Assembly: GCA_021613375.1 (NCBI GenBank)
Contig: CM038711.1
Location: 18,849,194 to 18,913,193 of the forward strand
Length of the DNA: 64,000 nt
DNA from: Megaleporinus macrocephalus
Lineage: Eukaryota; Chordata; Actinopteri; Characiformes; Anostomidae
Direction of reading: 5' to 3'
Positions 21,460-34,129 of the stretch are shown here, piece by piece. Each line of letters opens with the position of its first letter. The first letter of the stretch is position 1. A program made the translations under genes and the position numbers. Under the pieces are notes generated by a model. That model was not told the origin of the DNA. It saw only the letters and a list, made by a program, of their open reading frames with translations, and did no database searches.

Positions 21460-23382
21460 AGTTAAACTGATTTTCGCTGTATGGTTTCAGTCCGATTTTA
21501 ATGCATAAAAATTTCAGATTAATTTAATTTTTTTGTATTTTTATATTTTATCATGATCTTAACATGTCGTTCTTCTGACATCAAAGGCTTTTGAATTTTC
21601 ATTACATTTAGCAGACAATGATGTCACTTGAAGTGAGGCTCACAGCCATTGGCGTAGGAAGGGGGGGGTGTTGGGGGGATGAAACAGGTAGATTTGTCCC
21701 ACCCAAAAATTAAACCACAGAAAAAGTGGAAACTGTTTAAAAACACTTTATTTTAAAAAGCGCGTTTGGCAGCCTTTGCAATTCAAGGGCTGTGTTTGTT
21801 GTTTGCAACAGATTCTGGTTGTTAGGTGGTCTTTAAGGTTTGTGTTTAGATGCCTGTTCAGAAAAATCCTGCTGTCGGCAGATTCACTGACCGGAGATCT
21901 CTCCGCGCTGCAGTGTCGGGTAGCTCACCAGCTTTAAACGGGAGGTCAGTGATGAGAGCAATAAACAGCAAAATATACTGTAATGAAACGGCTTTAGTAT
22001 AATGTGTTGTTATGGTAACAGACTAGGAGGGTTTGGGTTAGCTAACGTTTAAATTAATTTTAATCAGAAAGCACTCTGAAACGTAAATATACTTTACTCT
22101 CTGGCCACGTCCCAAACTGCAGACCAGGGGCCGTAGCTAGCCCTAGTTTGGATTTAAATTGAGTCTCAGCACGCTAAAGATTCTGGTAATTTGTTTCTGA
22201 CAAGCTGGAAATGTTAAAACCATAGAGAGTATACCGTTAAACCAATTATTTTAACAACAAAATGGTATGATCCAGCTTCTCTTTTCGCATCGCGCGCGGT
22301 GTGGGTGTTTTATTTGACTGGTGTTGCGTGTCTAGTAAGTTTTGCAAAGGAGTATTTTTGTACTTTATCACTCAGAACCAACACATTACATTCATTATCA
22401 GCAGTCCATATTTCTGATCACTCTTTATTCTGTTATTGTAGCTAGCAGTGACTATCTGAGGGTTTATTTTAGTTTAGCAGGCTAATGCGGCAGGTGGTCT
22501 GTTTACTGTTTATAAAGGAGAGAGAAGCTGTAGCTGCTGTGCTGTTGGTTAGTCTGTGTGTTATTGAAGATAATGTGTTAGAGTGGTGCTGTCTGTATGT
22601 GTATTAGCTAATTAATGTTACAGAACGATAAGATATGAAGAGATGATGCTATAACGTACCTGTGTGTGTGGTCAACAGGTCAGCTATAGATATTCAATTC
22701 TTATATTCGAGTAAGGCCAACATGATCTTGATCTTATGCTTAGTATCTGTTGATAATAGTAATAATATTGATAACTGATTATTAAAATTGGTGTATCTGA
22801 TCTAAATTAGTCTGATCATTCTGTCATGACACACTCTGCTCAAGTCTAATGCCCTGAATTTCTGTCATTCTCATCTGGTTACGCTAGCCCACAGAAGCTG
22901 AATGTTCAGCTTCTGAACTACTAAACGCAGGCACAGCGTCAGGCTTTGGGTTCAAGTTTACTAATGGTGCATGTTGGTTTTCCAAAGACAAACACAGGCA
23001 AGTACAACATCAGGTTTAAGGGGTAATTAAACAGATTTTCCACATAATTTAACAAAAAATAGACATCATTTAATCGCTATAATGTAAACAAAATCAGTCA
23101 GAGTGGTTTGAAATGGTGCATTATGAAGAAATATATTCCACAATAGTGGTAACAGGAACCAGGGGTAGCAATAACAACAAACAAACCCCTTTATTTACTA
23201 TCCAAAAAGACTCATTAAACTACTAAAATCTTTATATGTAGTGATTTATATGTAATGTTGATAATGGTAGTGTTTCTGTGCTGTTTTGTCTTACAGTGTC
23301 TTCTGTTCAATGTTTTCACTAATCTTAACTAAAAGTCACTTCACTGAACTGTCATTTGTAAATATAACCAATTTAGAATCTG
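21460..23382. other. Upstream of arrdc4; CpG-containing patch, no exon seen
   Basis: No coding exon found. 21890-21960 and 22280-22320 (CGCATCGCGCGCGG) are unusually CpG-rich for this window and could belong to a promoter or non-coding transcript, but nothing else supports that. A G run with GGGGGGATGAAACAGG near 21660-21710 looks like a piece of an old retroelement. Confidence 0.35.
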
Positions 23383-23520
23383 ATGTATGCAAAAGTTGGG
23401 ACAGAGGCATGTTTACCTTTGTGTTACATACACAAATACACGTTTTAATCATTTGGGGACTGAGGATAGTATTTGTGGCAGTTTTGCAAGTTGAAGTTTT
23501 GACTTCAGCGACTCAACAGT
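23383..23520 (+). mobile_element. Interspersed repeat fragment
   Basis: ATGCAAAAGTTGGGACAG, GGCATGTTTACC, TTGTGTTACAT and TTTGGGGACTGAGGA occur in an order I recognise from a very common fish repeat. The class is not certain. The open frame across it (23286-23597) is not a gene. Confidence 0.5.
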
Positions 23521-24399
23521 CCATATATCACTTTTATTTACAAGAGGTTGTTCCCATGCTCAAGGATGCTTTACAATCAGACACATTGCAACATTAACAC
23601 AAGACATAACCAAAAATAAGTAAAACACACACAACTCCGCAACAATGGTGCATAACACAGGCGGCTGGCCTAAGAAACCTTGAAGTCTATAAATGTTCTT
23701 AGCTTTGAAAGGGCAGAATTTTCATGTAGCAGCCCAGGCCAGGCAGCATTATAGCTGCAGTGCTGTGTCATCACAGTGGTGTTACATCAGGTAGCCATGT
23801 AGCGTTGATGTAGCATCAAACAAGTGTCTGGTCCAAGGGACTCATGACTGCATACACTGTCTCTCATGTGACCGGTCCAGGCTGCACTATAGCGTTGCTC
23901 AAACATCCAGTGTAAGAAGCTTCTAAGCCACAAGCGGTCAATGTTGTTTGATTCTTTGCTACATGATGTGCTATACATTTTCAATAAGAGACAGAGCTAA
24001 ACTGCACGCAGGCCAGTCAATGAACTCTGTGTCAGACTGTTATAGAAAAGCAGAAAAGCAGCCTGTGCAGAAAGCAGCCTGCCTTTGTCCTGCTGAAATA
24101 GCTTTTCTTAATGGCAGCTTCTCGCTAAAATCCCAATATACACCTACACACATGCAAATCACCCATAATGTGGGCCACCATACCATGACAGATCACACAT
24201 TTCCACCATCTTTCAGATTATCTGTGATTAGCTAAGGCCCAGAGAACTTTGCAGTGTTTTTGCACAGAATATATGATTTTCCAGGTAACATGACGGGTTC
24301 TTATGCAGTGTCATCTGAGGGCTAGAAAGTAGGTTTGGCTTTGCCCTGCATGGACTAAGACCTCTCCAGATTCCCTGAATCAATGGTAGATTATGTAAG
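23521..24399. other. No gene seen
   Basis: Short frames only, without protein motifs or splice-flanked exons. Confidence 0.4.
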
Positions 24400-24600
24400 A
24401 CTTAAAGGTGCCATAGAATAAAAAAAACTGTATTTACACTGGCATTAGTTTACATAGAATGGGAATACCGAGAACCTCAAACACTGTTGTTCCTCCTTTA
24501 AATACAGATGCCTCTTTTGTAAAGTGATGCAGTAAAATGTGCTGATTTCTAAATTCTAGACTGTTACATAACATAAAAATTAATGTTTACGTCCTCAACA
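24400..24600 (+). mobile_element. Non-autonomous DNA transposon fragment (probable)
   Basis: AAAGGTGCCATAGAATAAA, CTGTATTTAC, GAACCTCAAACACTG, TTGTTCCTCC and GACTGTTACATAAC follow the order of an abundant ostariophysan repeat that I remember. No inverted terminal repeat pair is visible, so it is a fragment. Confidence 0.45.
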
Positions 24601-26285
24601 TTTGCATGTGACAGTAGAGCAACAGCATTGAACATCTACCATTCCAGGCTGTAAAGATAAAATTAGCAGAACTAAACTGTCAGCGGTACCTAGTTGATGT
24701 TCATCATTGATTAAGGCTGAAGTTGGCCTCCTATTTGCCAGCAAAAATCCAACTTATTATTAAGAAAACACAATTAAAATGAGAGCCAGGAGAGGGAGGA
24801 CGGTTTGAGGGTATCAGCTTGGCAGTGGTAAAAAAATGTCTGGGGCTGAATTTAGTTCTTAGCCTAGACCTGGCCACGACCCTCCATTGCTTGGTGGCTG
24901 CTGTTTTCTTACCCAATGATCCTCTTATTTGTTATCAATTTACCTGCTTATTGTGGAATGGTTTAAAGACTTTAATATTCTGTTAACGTCTTATTTCGCC
25001 CCTGCCCAAACTTTTTGGAGTGTGATGTGGGCATCAAATATTTTTTTTTATACTTCCAAATAAGGTTGGTCACTGTCAATCCAAAATGTAGTTTCTTCAG
25101 AGTTTTGTCAGTTAAATAAAGGTTTAAGAGAGTGAACACATCACAGATTCATGTTTTTATTGCGTTTTACAAAACAGAAATAGGATGTGTGTTTAATAAA
25201 ATTTACTTTAGACCCAGTGCCTCCTGCATCAGGCAGTGTATTTGTAGCACATATCCAGCACATATACATATTTTTTAGCTTTTGATGGTTCAGCATTGTG
25301 AATAATTCTGACAGGAAGTTTCACTAGAAAGGCACATTTCACATCAAACCCCTCTGAATGACTTTGTTTATATCTCAACCCTTTGATAAATTTTAATGAC
25401 ATTTTTTTAGATCAATCCGTCATCAGTCAGCATTGCTTTGGTTGCAAAAGACTTCAGTCAAAAAAGGTGGTGTTCCAAACAAACAAGTCCCAGCTGTCCT
25501 GACTTCTGCCATTACATCTGATACACCAGACTATCCAGATTTGTTAAGCTCATGACGTTCTTAGAACAGTCAGACAGAAGCATACTTAGAACCTTCCATC
25601 AGTGGAGAAAATACAAACCTAATCCAATTCTAATTCCCTGCATCTCCTTTTGAAATTGCTCTTTATCACCACCTAATGGTGAACACACAAACCTACAAAC
25701 CTACATTTTGAAGTATGTAGTTTGATCAGTTGATCTTTCACATATAATTAAGGAAAGAGTAAAGCGTGCCATGTTGCAATTTTGTTATTTTCATAAGTAT
25801 ATTAATTTATGTATCTTATATATCTCAATTTTGGGCTATATATAAGAGCAGTATAAATATGACCAGATAGTTTGAAATCATGTCTAATATGTGGTGTAGT
25901 GTATATATGTAGTAATTTGTAGTGCAGATGACTGTTCCATATGTGAAAAGGTGCTTGTCTAAAAATAGCCTATACCATTCATACAATTGTATAATGTCTT
26001 CAAACAGTTTTTACTGTTATTCTGTATGTAGTCTGATGTTAATTTTGTATTAGATTATTTGAACGCACAAATATTACAGACAGAGAGTATATATTTAATG
26101 GTTTGTTGATAAGTTTTAAAAACTGGTATGCTGGACTATATTTCTCATTTACCAGAACCAATGGGCTTGACCCAGCCAACAGTTCATTTATTCACTGTTT
26201 CTTTCATCGTTTACTTGATGACACGAGAGGAGTAGACAGAAATCAAATTATGTATGTTGTAAGGTTGTAAAGCTCAATAAAGGTC
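24601..26285. other. No gene seen
   Basis: AT-rich, with some unassigned repeated-looking sequence. No exon or RNA gene. Confidence 0.4.
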
Positions 26286-26289
26286 AGTA

Positions 26290-26770
26290 GACAGCAGCGC
26301 AGAAGGCAGTGTTAAAATAGGAGGCTGTAGTGCACGGCTTGATGAGATTATTCGGCATGAGCGAAATGATTGAGGTCAAAATCAGGCCACTGTATGCAAT
26401 ACTCTCAGTTACAGGCGCCATCAGTACAGAAAATGTTAGGCTTTGCAGCTCACCTAGTGCGTATGTGAGGTTATGGCTGTGTGTGCGTGCTTCCACATCC
26501 GCGTGTGTGTGTGTGTGTGTCGAGTGTGTAGCGCATGGGCTGCTGCAAACTCCCCTGTGGGCTAATAGATTCGAGATGACATGCTCTCCGCTTCCATGGT
26601 GAATGTTCACTGAACTTTCTGGCACAGAGGCTGCCTCTAAAGTGGGTTCAACCAGAGGTTAATATAAACAAACAGCAGAAAATGGAGAGCCAAGGATTAT
26701 TAAACGTTGGGATGACTGACAAATCCCTCATTGCCATTAGCCCCTGGCCTCCACCTATGCCCCCCCTTGT
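26290..26770. promoter_or_regulatory. Candidate conserved non-coding element
   Basis: Balanced composition with few low-complexity runs apart from a short (TG)9 at 26503-26520. Motifs include TGATTGAGGTCA, GGTTAATATAAACAAACA (forkhead-like) and GGATTATTAAAC. Open frames on both strands overlap here without protein features. Conservation cannot be tested from this sequence alone. Confidence 0.25.
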
Positions 26771-27239
26771 CCAAAAACTACTGTAGCGGTGTACAACAAT
26801 TTTGTGGTCTTAACACAGCTTCTTCAAAGCTAGCTATTGAGGGGCTCCGAATTAGTCATGTGTTGTTCAAGCATGAATCACTGTAGCCAAGCAATGAACT
26901 TCTTCTCTGCACATAACCTTAGAAAAGGCTGGGTGCAGGAATTTACACGAGCATGAAATGCTAAATATTTTTAGCCTGGTGATTTTCACAGCAGGGTATT
27001 TGCTCTCTAGCACTTGGTGCTGGTTTTTGGGCCGAGTTTTGTTTGTGGGGCCCCTCCACTAAAAAGGCTCTTAGTCTAAGAAGAGTGTGACCCACTACTG
27101 AGGAAAACTGGTCCAGTATGTTTTGAGGATATGTAAATCACAGAGAGAAACATTTGAGTTAATAGAGGTATTGCACAGTGCATTATAAGTCAATGAAACT
27201 CTGCAGCTAGAAATGTTTTCCTTTCACTCTCCTAGCATT

Positions 27240-27340
27240 GAGTGGAAGGATGGACAGAAACACCTGTGGATGTGCCAAGTCTGGCAAGGTTGTTAGGAGT
27301 CCTGTTTGCTCTGTATCCTTTAACATATTTTTAAACTCCT
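27240..27340. mobile_element. Repeat family shared with 52300-52512
   Basis: ACACCTGTGGATGTGCC, GTCTGGCAAGGTTGTTAG, GAGTCCTGTTTGCTCTG, TATCCTTTAACATATTTT. The same blocks in the same order occur at 52310-52490. It is an old interspersed repeat of unknown class. Confidence 0.65.
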
Positions 27341-27865
27341 TTTTTATGGAAATAGATATCTCCTGAAAAATAAATAACACATACTTTGGCCCCATTGAAA
27401 AGGTGGTTTACTGACAGTTACCGACTGGAGAGATTTCTGTTGTCAGGCGCCCTCTATTCTATTCATTGCTGTGTTTTTTTGGGAACGGTGTTAAATCACA
27501 TATTATTTGAATGGTGGAGCATTCTCATGTCATTGCGATGGTAGTGGGTATGGTAGTGTGTGCGTTAGGTATTATATAGTTATTATGTTGCTGGAGTTTA
27601 TGTAGTGTCATTGTGAGGTTGAGATTAGTTTAGCCCCCAAAAATATACAGCCTAGAGACGTTCTCTGGTCAGAAACTGACCACTGATGAAATACTAGATA
27701 ATGGCTAGCACAACGGTGTATCAACAGGCAGTCTACATTATTTAATAAGTTTACACAGTGTAACATACAGGAAAAAATGAAAAAAAAAGAAGAAATGTAG
27801 AAAATATGTTATATATGTATGTTATATATATTGTAAATAAATACATAACTTTTTATATATTGTCA

Positions 27866-27867
<2 letters not shown>

Positions 27868-27898
<31 letters not shown>
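27868..27898. repeat. (TA)n microsatellite
   Basis: About 15 TA units. Confidence 0.9.
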
Positions 27899-27901
<3 letters not shown>

Positions 27902-28117
27902 CTTAAATCAACAAAACATGTCATTTGCTCAGGGGAAAACACAAAGCTTGCATAGTGTAGCAGCGGGTCTGCTGCTATCCATTCCTCACTGCAGTAACAA
28001 AATGCTCATCAGATATCTGTGACAAAAATCCATATTACCCCAGTCATATAGTATTCTGCATTTAAGTTTGTGCCTGTTGTGTAGAGAGAGTTTTATCTTT
28101 TGTTGAGTAGCAGATAC

Positions 28118-28495
28118 AGTGCTTTACAAAATAATTGCCACCGTTGGAAAAGATGAACAATAATGCCATTGTTGTTTAGTTTTTAGCATAGTACTTTGTC
28201 TGCAGTTTGAATGGATGGTGCTTTGAAATGTTCCAAGGCCTAGAAAATTATATTTACTGCCCTCTAGTGGCTCTGCAGGAGGATGAACACTTTTGCATTT
28301 CCCTGATTCCTTTTGTTTTGTCAGTAAAAAAAGAATCCTATTATAATCGTATGTGGAAGCCTCATCAATGCAGTGGCCTAACAAGTCCATCTGTGTCCAT
28401 TCAGATTCAAGGCCTCCTTGTGAAATATCTGATTGTGTTGCTTAAAACAGCCATGGCAGCATCTGCAGTCCTGCTTTAAAAAAAAAAAAAAAACA
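28118..28495. other. Possible transposon fragment with poly(A) end
   Basis: It starts with ACAGTGCTTTACAAAATAAT, like a Tc1-type terminal repeat, and a pure run of 16 A follows CTGCTTT at 28479. No transposase or pairing end is visible, so assignment is weak. Confidence 0.25.
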
Positions 28496-28499
28496 TTGG

Positions 28500-28760
28500 C
28501 TCCCGGAGAAAGAGTTAACTCAAGGATGTGAATTGTCCCTGTCGGGGCCGTGGCTGAAATTTATCACTGCCAGCGCCCGTGTGCAAATTTTGTGATGGCG
28601 GCAGTGCATTGTTAACAGTGATTGTCATCTAATTAAATCGTGGCTCGTCACAAGAGATGCTTTTTATGCTGAGATAAGCATTGGGAGTCTACTCAAGCGT
28701 TCCCAAGATCAATAAAGATGTTCCCTTCTGGATTACGAATCGTCTGAGGGTTACGTGGGG
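28500..28760. promoter_or_regulatory. Candidate conserved non-coding element
   Basis: One of the best enhancer-like stretches: no repeats, even composition, with GGCTGAAATTTATCACTGCC, GTGCAAATTTTGTGATGGC, a TTAACAGTGATTGTCATC block, CATCTAATTAAATCG (homeodomain core TAATTA) and AAGATCAATAAAGATG. No open frame with protein character. This is pattern-based judgement only. Confidence 0.4.
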
Positions 28761-31199
28761 CATTGGAATTAATTAGGAAGGAATTCTTATAACACCCCCT
28801 TCCCCTTCCAACTTTCTTACCAGGAAAAAAAAGAGGGGGTGGTGGGGGGACGTTGGTGATGCAGAGGCTTTTAAATGGTTTGATATCATCTTTCACTCTA
28901 CTTTCATGTTAATTCTTTTAAGGACGTCTCATCTGTCTTCTAAGCAAATTAAAGTGTTAAAAAGTGAAACCAATTTAAGGCTGCAATTAAGCGGCCTGCC
29001 TTGTGTTGTGTGCAAAATAAAGGCTTATACACCACTCTGGGCTCTGAGCGGCTAGATAGAAATCCTGAAAAACAGCCACGCCGTCTTGCTAAGCTAGATT
29101 ACTTTGAGTCGTTGGCAGCAGTGCACTTTAATGATACCTGTGTTGTACTGTAGTATGAGGCAAAAGAAACAAGTCAAAGCAATCATTTTTCATGAACCAC
29201 TATGTATTACTGGCTCTACATCAATAGCAAGGCTAAATATTAGGCTTTGATTTTAGGCCTTTGACTCATATGTCTCAGTCATCTATGTGTACATAATTTT
29301 ATATTTCATCAGACCTCTTCTTTTAATACCACTTTATTATCCCGTACATCTCATACATGATCATTAACCTGTTTTTTTTTTTTTCATTATTGACCACTGG
29401 TACCTCAGCTTTGTGAGTGTGAATTTCTCATTAATCTGCAGACTAGAGAGGAGGATAAACAGCAGTGACGTTACTGAAACCCCGGTAGAGTGAAAGAGAT
29501 GCACTCCGGTCACGACTCCCTTGGAAAAACGAAAGCTTTGCTGTATTGACAGGTTTAGTACCCCTGGGCAGGGCAAGACTTCACCTGGCTGAACGATTCC
29601 TCCACTGTTTTTAATAGGTTCAGTCTCATTGACTTAAATGGGGCTGTTCTCTTCAGCCTGGCTCTGCTCCTGGTGAGCACCGCAGTGTGAATTGTCCAGT
29701 GGTGTCCTGCTAAATGCATTTAAGGAATAGTTTGGTAGAAAATCCGATTTGCTCCAGTTACTGTGCCTCACTCCAAACATTCTTGGCTTCTTTACATTGA
29801 ACTAAAAGGCTGATGTAGCCAACAACTAATGCATATCGCTCAACAGCATCAGGCGAGCCACATGCCTAAATCATCAGACAGCTGCCTCAATCCGTGACAG
29901 GCTAATGTCAAATAAACTTGCTTATTTGGCTTTTGACATGGTTTGACATTAGAGATATGCTCAGGTACACAGATACTAGATTAACCTATTTAAGGTGCCA
30001 ATATTGCCAGTATTCAGTTTCAGCACAAGAAGATAAAGAGATAACAATTCAGTGATTCTTTTTATTGTTTAATACCCAATTAGGTACCCAATTCAATACC
30101 CAAATACCCAATTAGGTCCAGCCTCATAATTATGAGTTTTAGCAGATAAAATGCTGTAATGTGGCGCTACATGGTGCGTCCAGCGTGCAGTGGTCTTAGG
30201 CCTCCAGCCATACATTAATTTAATCTTTCTTTACCCAGAGTTAACTGGACATCCAATCAATCATTATTTTTAATTATTATTATATATATTCAAATATCAA
30301 AATGAGGTGGAATACTCATCTCTATTTCACATACTATTCTCTATAAAATAGATAAACATACAGCTAAAATAGAAGTAGCAGCCTGATGGCTTAATTGTGC
30401 CCATACTTGTGTGAATTTTAGCTACACATGTGACCTCATGTCTTGGCTGGCCGAGTAGAGAGTATTGTTGATGCACAGTTTTCTTTCTCATATGCAGAGT
30501 ATGTATGGTATAGGCATACCATGAATTAATCTAGCAAGCAGCAAATTCCAGCTAAACATCTTAAAAGAAGCTAAAAAAAGATTAAAAAAAAACACTTTTA
30601 CTGTCAGAAAAGATTTCCTGAAATTCCCTATTAATATTAGTGTAATTGAACAAGCAAATGTTGGCTCTGTATATTTACACTTGGTTTGTATAAGTCAGTG
30701 CAGAGAGCAAGAGTGTGGTGAGGTGGCAGCCTCAGTGAACTGAGTGCTGATTCTGAGAGGCGTCTGATGAGCAAAGCAAAGAGGATTGCACTGAGGCAGA
30801 CATGACCGCCCCGTGCGCCAAGATCCGAACCCCGCTCTTTCAAACCCTCACACCCCTTCCGCTGGCCTTGCGAAAACACAGGACAATGAAAAGACCCTGA
30901 AGAGAAAAAAAAGCGAAAAAGCGATTACAAACCTGACGTCTTCAGCCGCAGAAGCTACGGAGAGCGCGTCGGTGGCTGGAGGTTAAATCTATTTTCACGC
31001 CCTGTTCCTATTCCACACTTTAATGGCATTTTAATGTGACTGTCACTCCATAGCACAGTTCATGCCAGGCAGGTGTGGAGTCTTTTATAGGGTGGGGGGG
31101 GTTATAGAGAGAGGGGTAAAAACCCACAGCCAAGGCCGCCGCCTCATTCAAAGAGCAGGCAACACCTCATTTCCCACTTAAAACGTCCATCTCCCCCCT
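28761..31199. other. No gene seen; some enhancer-like patches
   Basis: 28920-29110 has non-repetitive, balanced sequence that could be regulatory. The rest is AT-rich or repetitive. No exon. Confidence 0.35.

Positions 31200-31230
<31 letters not shown>
31200..31230. repeat. (GA)n microsatellite
   Basis: GA run with one C interruption. Confidence 0.9.
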
Positions 31231-31888
31231 GAGATAAAGCTCTAGTATTATGCTTTGTGTCTTTCACTGCGTTTGCTTACAGTCAGCGCTATAGATAGAC
31301 TTCAAGGTAAAGAAGTGCCTTGCCAAATCAAGTATGGGCTCATTTATAGGTCTAAGTAACACCTGATAGTAATTTAACCCGTTAACCCTTTCATGCTGAG
31401 GCAAGAAGCTGTTTTTAATCGACTCCCCTTTGCTAATATGACTTCTCAATACGGTTGTCGGCTTTCTTTGATGTGAATAAACATGATCATGAAAATTGTT
31501 ATGTTTGGTTTGAAACTACCATTTTGATCAAGCTAACAAATGCAAAGCGGGGATATGGCTGGTTGGTCACAGGGGCTAAAAAGTATCAGCAGATTAGTTA
31601 AGGGTAAAATCATCAGCTGTGTGAAGAGCTCTGAACGTTACAAACTATTATGATTTTTGGATTAAAATAAAAATCGAAGTACAAAAATGTTAAGATATTG
31701 AAAACATATCAGCTCTATTTTAATATTTAATTAAAAGCTAATGAAACACTTGGTCAGCTACCATAAACCTGATATGGAGGGTATGTAGGGGTTTGAAATT
31801 GAAAATTGCACCTTCATACAGGAAATACAGTTTATGAGGTTACAAACAACACTCATTGATTATTGACACTTTTTGGCTCCACCCACCT
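31231..31888. other. No gene seen
   Basis: AT-rich sequence, no recognisable feature. Confidence 0.4.
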
Positions 31889-31889
31889 T

Positions 31890-32200
31890 CTTTCATTTTT
31901 GCTGTGATATCAGGAATTTCATGGTATTTCCAGCAAAAACGCTCAGTCTCCGGAGGGGAAAGTGTGGAAATGTGTGGCCGCATGTGTGTGCGGCCTTGCT
32001 GGGTGATTTCATATTAACTCTGCGGCCCCGGTGTTATTGCAGCTGTTATGAAATCCCGACAAAAGAGGCAAATTCCTCCCTCTCTTCCTGCGTAATTGCT
32101 TTTTAACTGTCGCCCCTCTGTAACCATGGTGACGCAAAAATGCCACACAGAACACACAGGAACTCTCATTATTGCCTCCTTGAATGCAGCCATTGGAAAA
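31890..32200. promoter_or_regulatory. Candidate conserved non-coding element
   Basis: Non-repetitive and GC-balanced. It includes TTTCATGGTATTTCCAGC, GCGGCCCCGGTGTTATTGC, CTGCGTAATTGCTTTTTAAC and GTAACCATGGTGACGC (an RFX/X-box-like palindrome, GTNACC-ATGGNNAC). Frames on both strands lack protein features. Confidence 0.35.
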
Positions 32201-32208
32201 TTCAGCAC

Positions 32209-32241
32209 AGAGAGGGAGAGAAAGAGAGAGAGAGAGAGAGA
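32209..32241. repeat. (GA)n microsatellite
   Basis: GA run with a GGG interruption. Confidence 0.9.
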
Positions 32242-33669
32242 AATGCCATCATCACAGGCCAGTAATTGAGGGGTCTCATTGGAGGCCTAGTGTAAATCGC
32301 CCCAGACTTCTCGGCTCGACAGACAAAAGAAACATCCTCCTGGCATTGCGGATGCATACTGGACACAGACTTTCCACTAAATTAAGATGTCAGTTGACTA
32401 AAGTCTAACTGGCCCTGTCTGAGTGGCCCTAGTTGAGCTGGTCTTCTCTTCTGAAGTTCTGTTTGGTTATTCTGACCACTCTATATGCAACTGAGCCCCA
32501 CTCTGTGGAGTCTTTACCCCTACACAGATCATAAAGCCTCACACTGGTAAGAGAGAAGTGTGTGCTGTAAGGTTGTTGGATGTTTGAAGGTGTTTAAGAA
32601 AAGAGCCAGCACTAACAGAACGGGCAACTGCATGGGATTCTGGGATGTCTAATCCTCACATTGTATTCATTTTCTCAAGAGGAGTATTTAACTTGTTTTG
32701 TATATCTCAATGAGAAAATATTGCTATAATAAACAAGAATACACAGTGTCTCACATGTAAAAATATAGTAATATACTTATTTTTGATAACTAATATCGGG
32801 CCCCAGTGCCTACTCTTCAGGGGCTGTCAAAACTTTCAACATTTGGATTTTGAATAAAATTAATTAAAAAATATGCACATTAAATTGTAGAAAACATCCA
32901 TTCAGATGTGTAAAGTCAACTCTCATGTACCTGTAGTATGCTCTAGGCCAATTAATTACTAACACTATTGCAAATAACAACTACCACAAGGAGGGAGGAA
33001 CATGCCACTGACCCAACAAAACAATGTATTTTGGCTTGCTATGAATTGTTTTGGGTTTTACATAGTATGGAGATATTTGCACATATCCTACTGGGTTTTA
33101 GCAGTCATTCTAAACAAGGTAAATTATTTACATTAGAAATGAATGATCTAATGAGCAAGACTGTATTGCTCCAAAAGAGGATGCTGTGCGGTGCAGAAAA
33201 CTAATAATCACCTAATATTTATAAGGTAGTGAAGTAAGACACTAGCTTAGCTGTTATACAGCCACTGCAGCCACTCATGACAGACTTACTACAATCCATG
33301 TGTTTGTGTTTTTAATGTTAGAATTTGGCTCTGTTTATTGTATGTCAACAGCCTTGTTACAACTTTTGTGGTAACTTTATGGTAATTTATGCTGAGCATC
33401 CCCTGGTAGATTTCAGAGCCACTGACTAAGAAATCTGCCATTTACTGCAGTTTCGTTTTGTCTTTATTTATTTATTTGACAAAACAATGTCTTTCAAATG
33501 TAGAATATATCTTTCGAACAAACAAGGGGACATTTCTGACAGCCATAGAGCCAGCCCTGCATTAGAAAGCCAGCTGAGTGATGAATGTAGTGTAAACATG
33601 CTTTACAGTTGACTACTGCATAGTTTGCATTGACCTTTGAGACAAAATGCATTTTCTTAGAATGCTGCA
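32242..33669. other. No gene seen
   Basis: No exon, RNA gene or nameable repeat. Confidence 0.4.
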
Positions 33670-33700
33670 GAAAGAGAGAGAGAGAAAGAGAGAGACAGAG
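33670..33700. repeat. (GA)n microsatellite
   Basis: Interrupted GA run. Confidence 0.9.
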
Positions 33701-33778
33701 ACCGAGGGGGGTGTATCCATACAGAACTGGTCTGTAGAGTGTGCTGAAACCTCGAGAAATTCTCAGCTCATAAAAGGC

Positions 33779-33809
33779 TGTGTGTGTGTGTGTCTGTGTG
33801 TGTGTGTGT
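33779..33809. repeat. (TG)n microsatellite
   Basis: TG run with one C interruption. Confidence 0.9.
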
Positions 33810-33849
33810 TTATAAGTATTAGGGTGTAATTACTGGCTTTAAGGACTAG

Positions 33850-34125
33850 AGAGAAGAGGAAATGGAATTAGTCCCTGAGGATCTGTTGGAAGTCTGCTCA
33901 GGTGTTGGCATTTTAAATGAATGTCTATAAATTCCAAATGACTGATAGCTGTTATCTGCACCGGCTCTCGCAATGATCTCCATTGCACAGTTAATTGAAC
34001 AGTGAGCACAGTAATTAACAACGTTATTCTCGGTGCTATGGGGCATTTGGACTGGGCACTAGTGCAGATCGGAGCAGACCGCTGCACAACCAGCCACAGA
34101 TTTCTCATTCCAGCAGAATACACTC
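33850..34125. promoter_or_regulatory. Candidate conserved non-coding element
   Basis: Non-repetitive. It contains CAGTTAATTGAACAGTGAGC and CAGTAATTAACAACG (two homeodomain-type TAATT cores), ACAGATTTCTCATTCC, and GATAGCTGTTATCTG, a near palindrome with GATA sites. Three overlapping open frames on both strands have no protein character. Confidence 0.35.
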
Positions 34126-34129
34126 ATTT

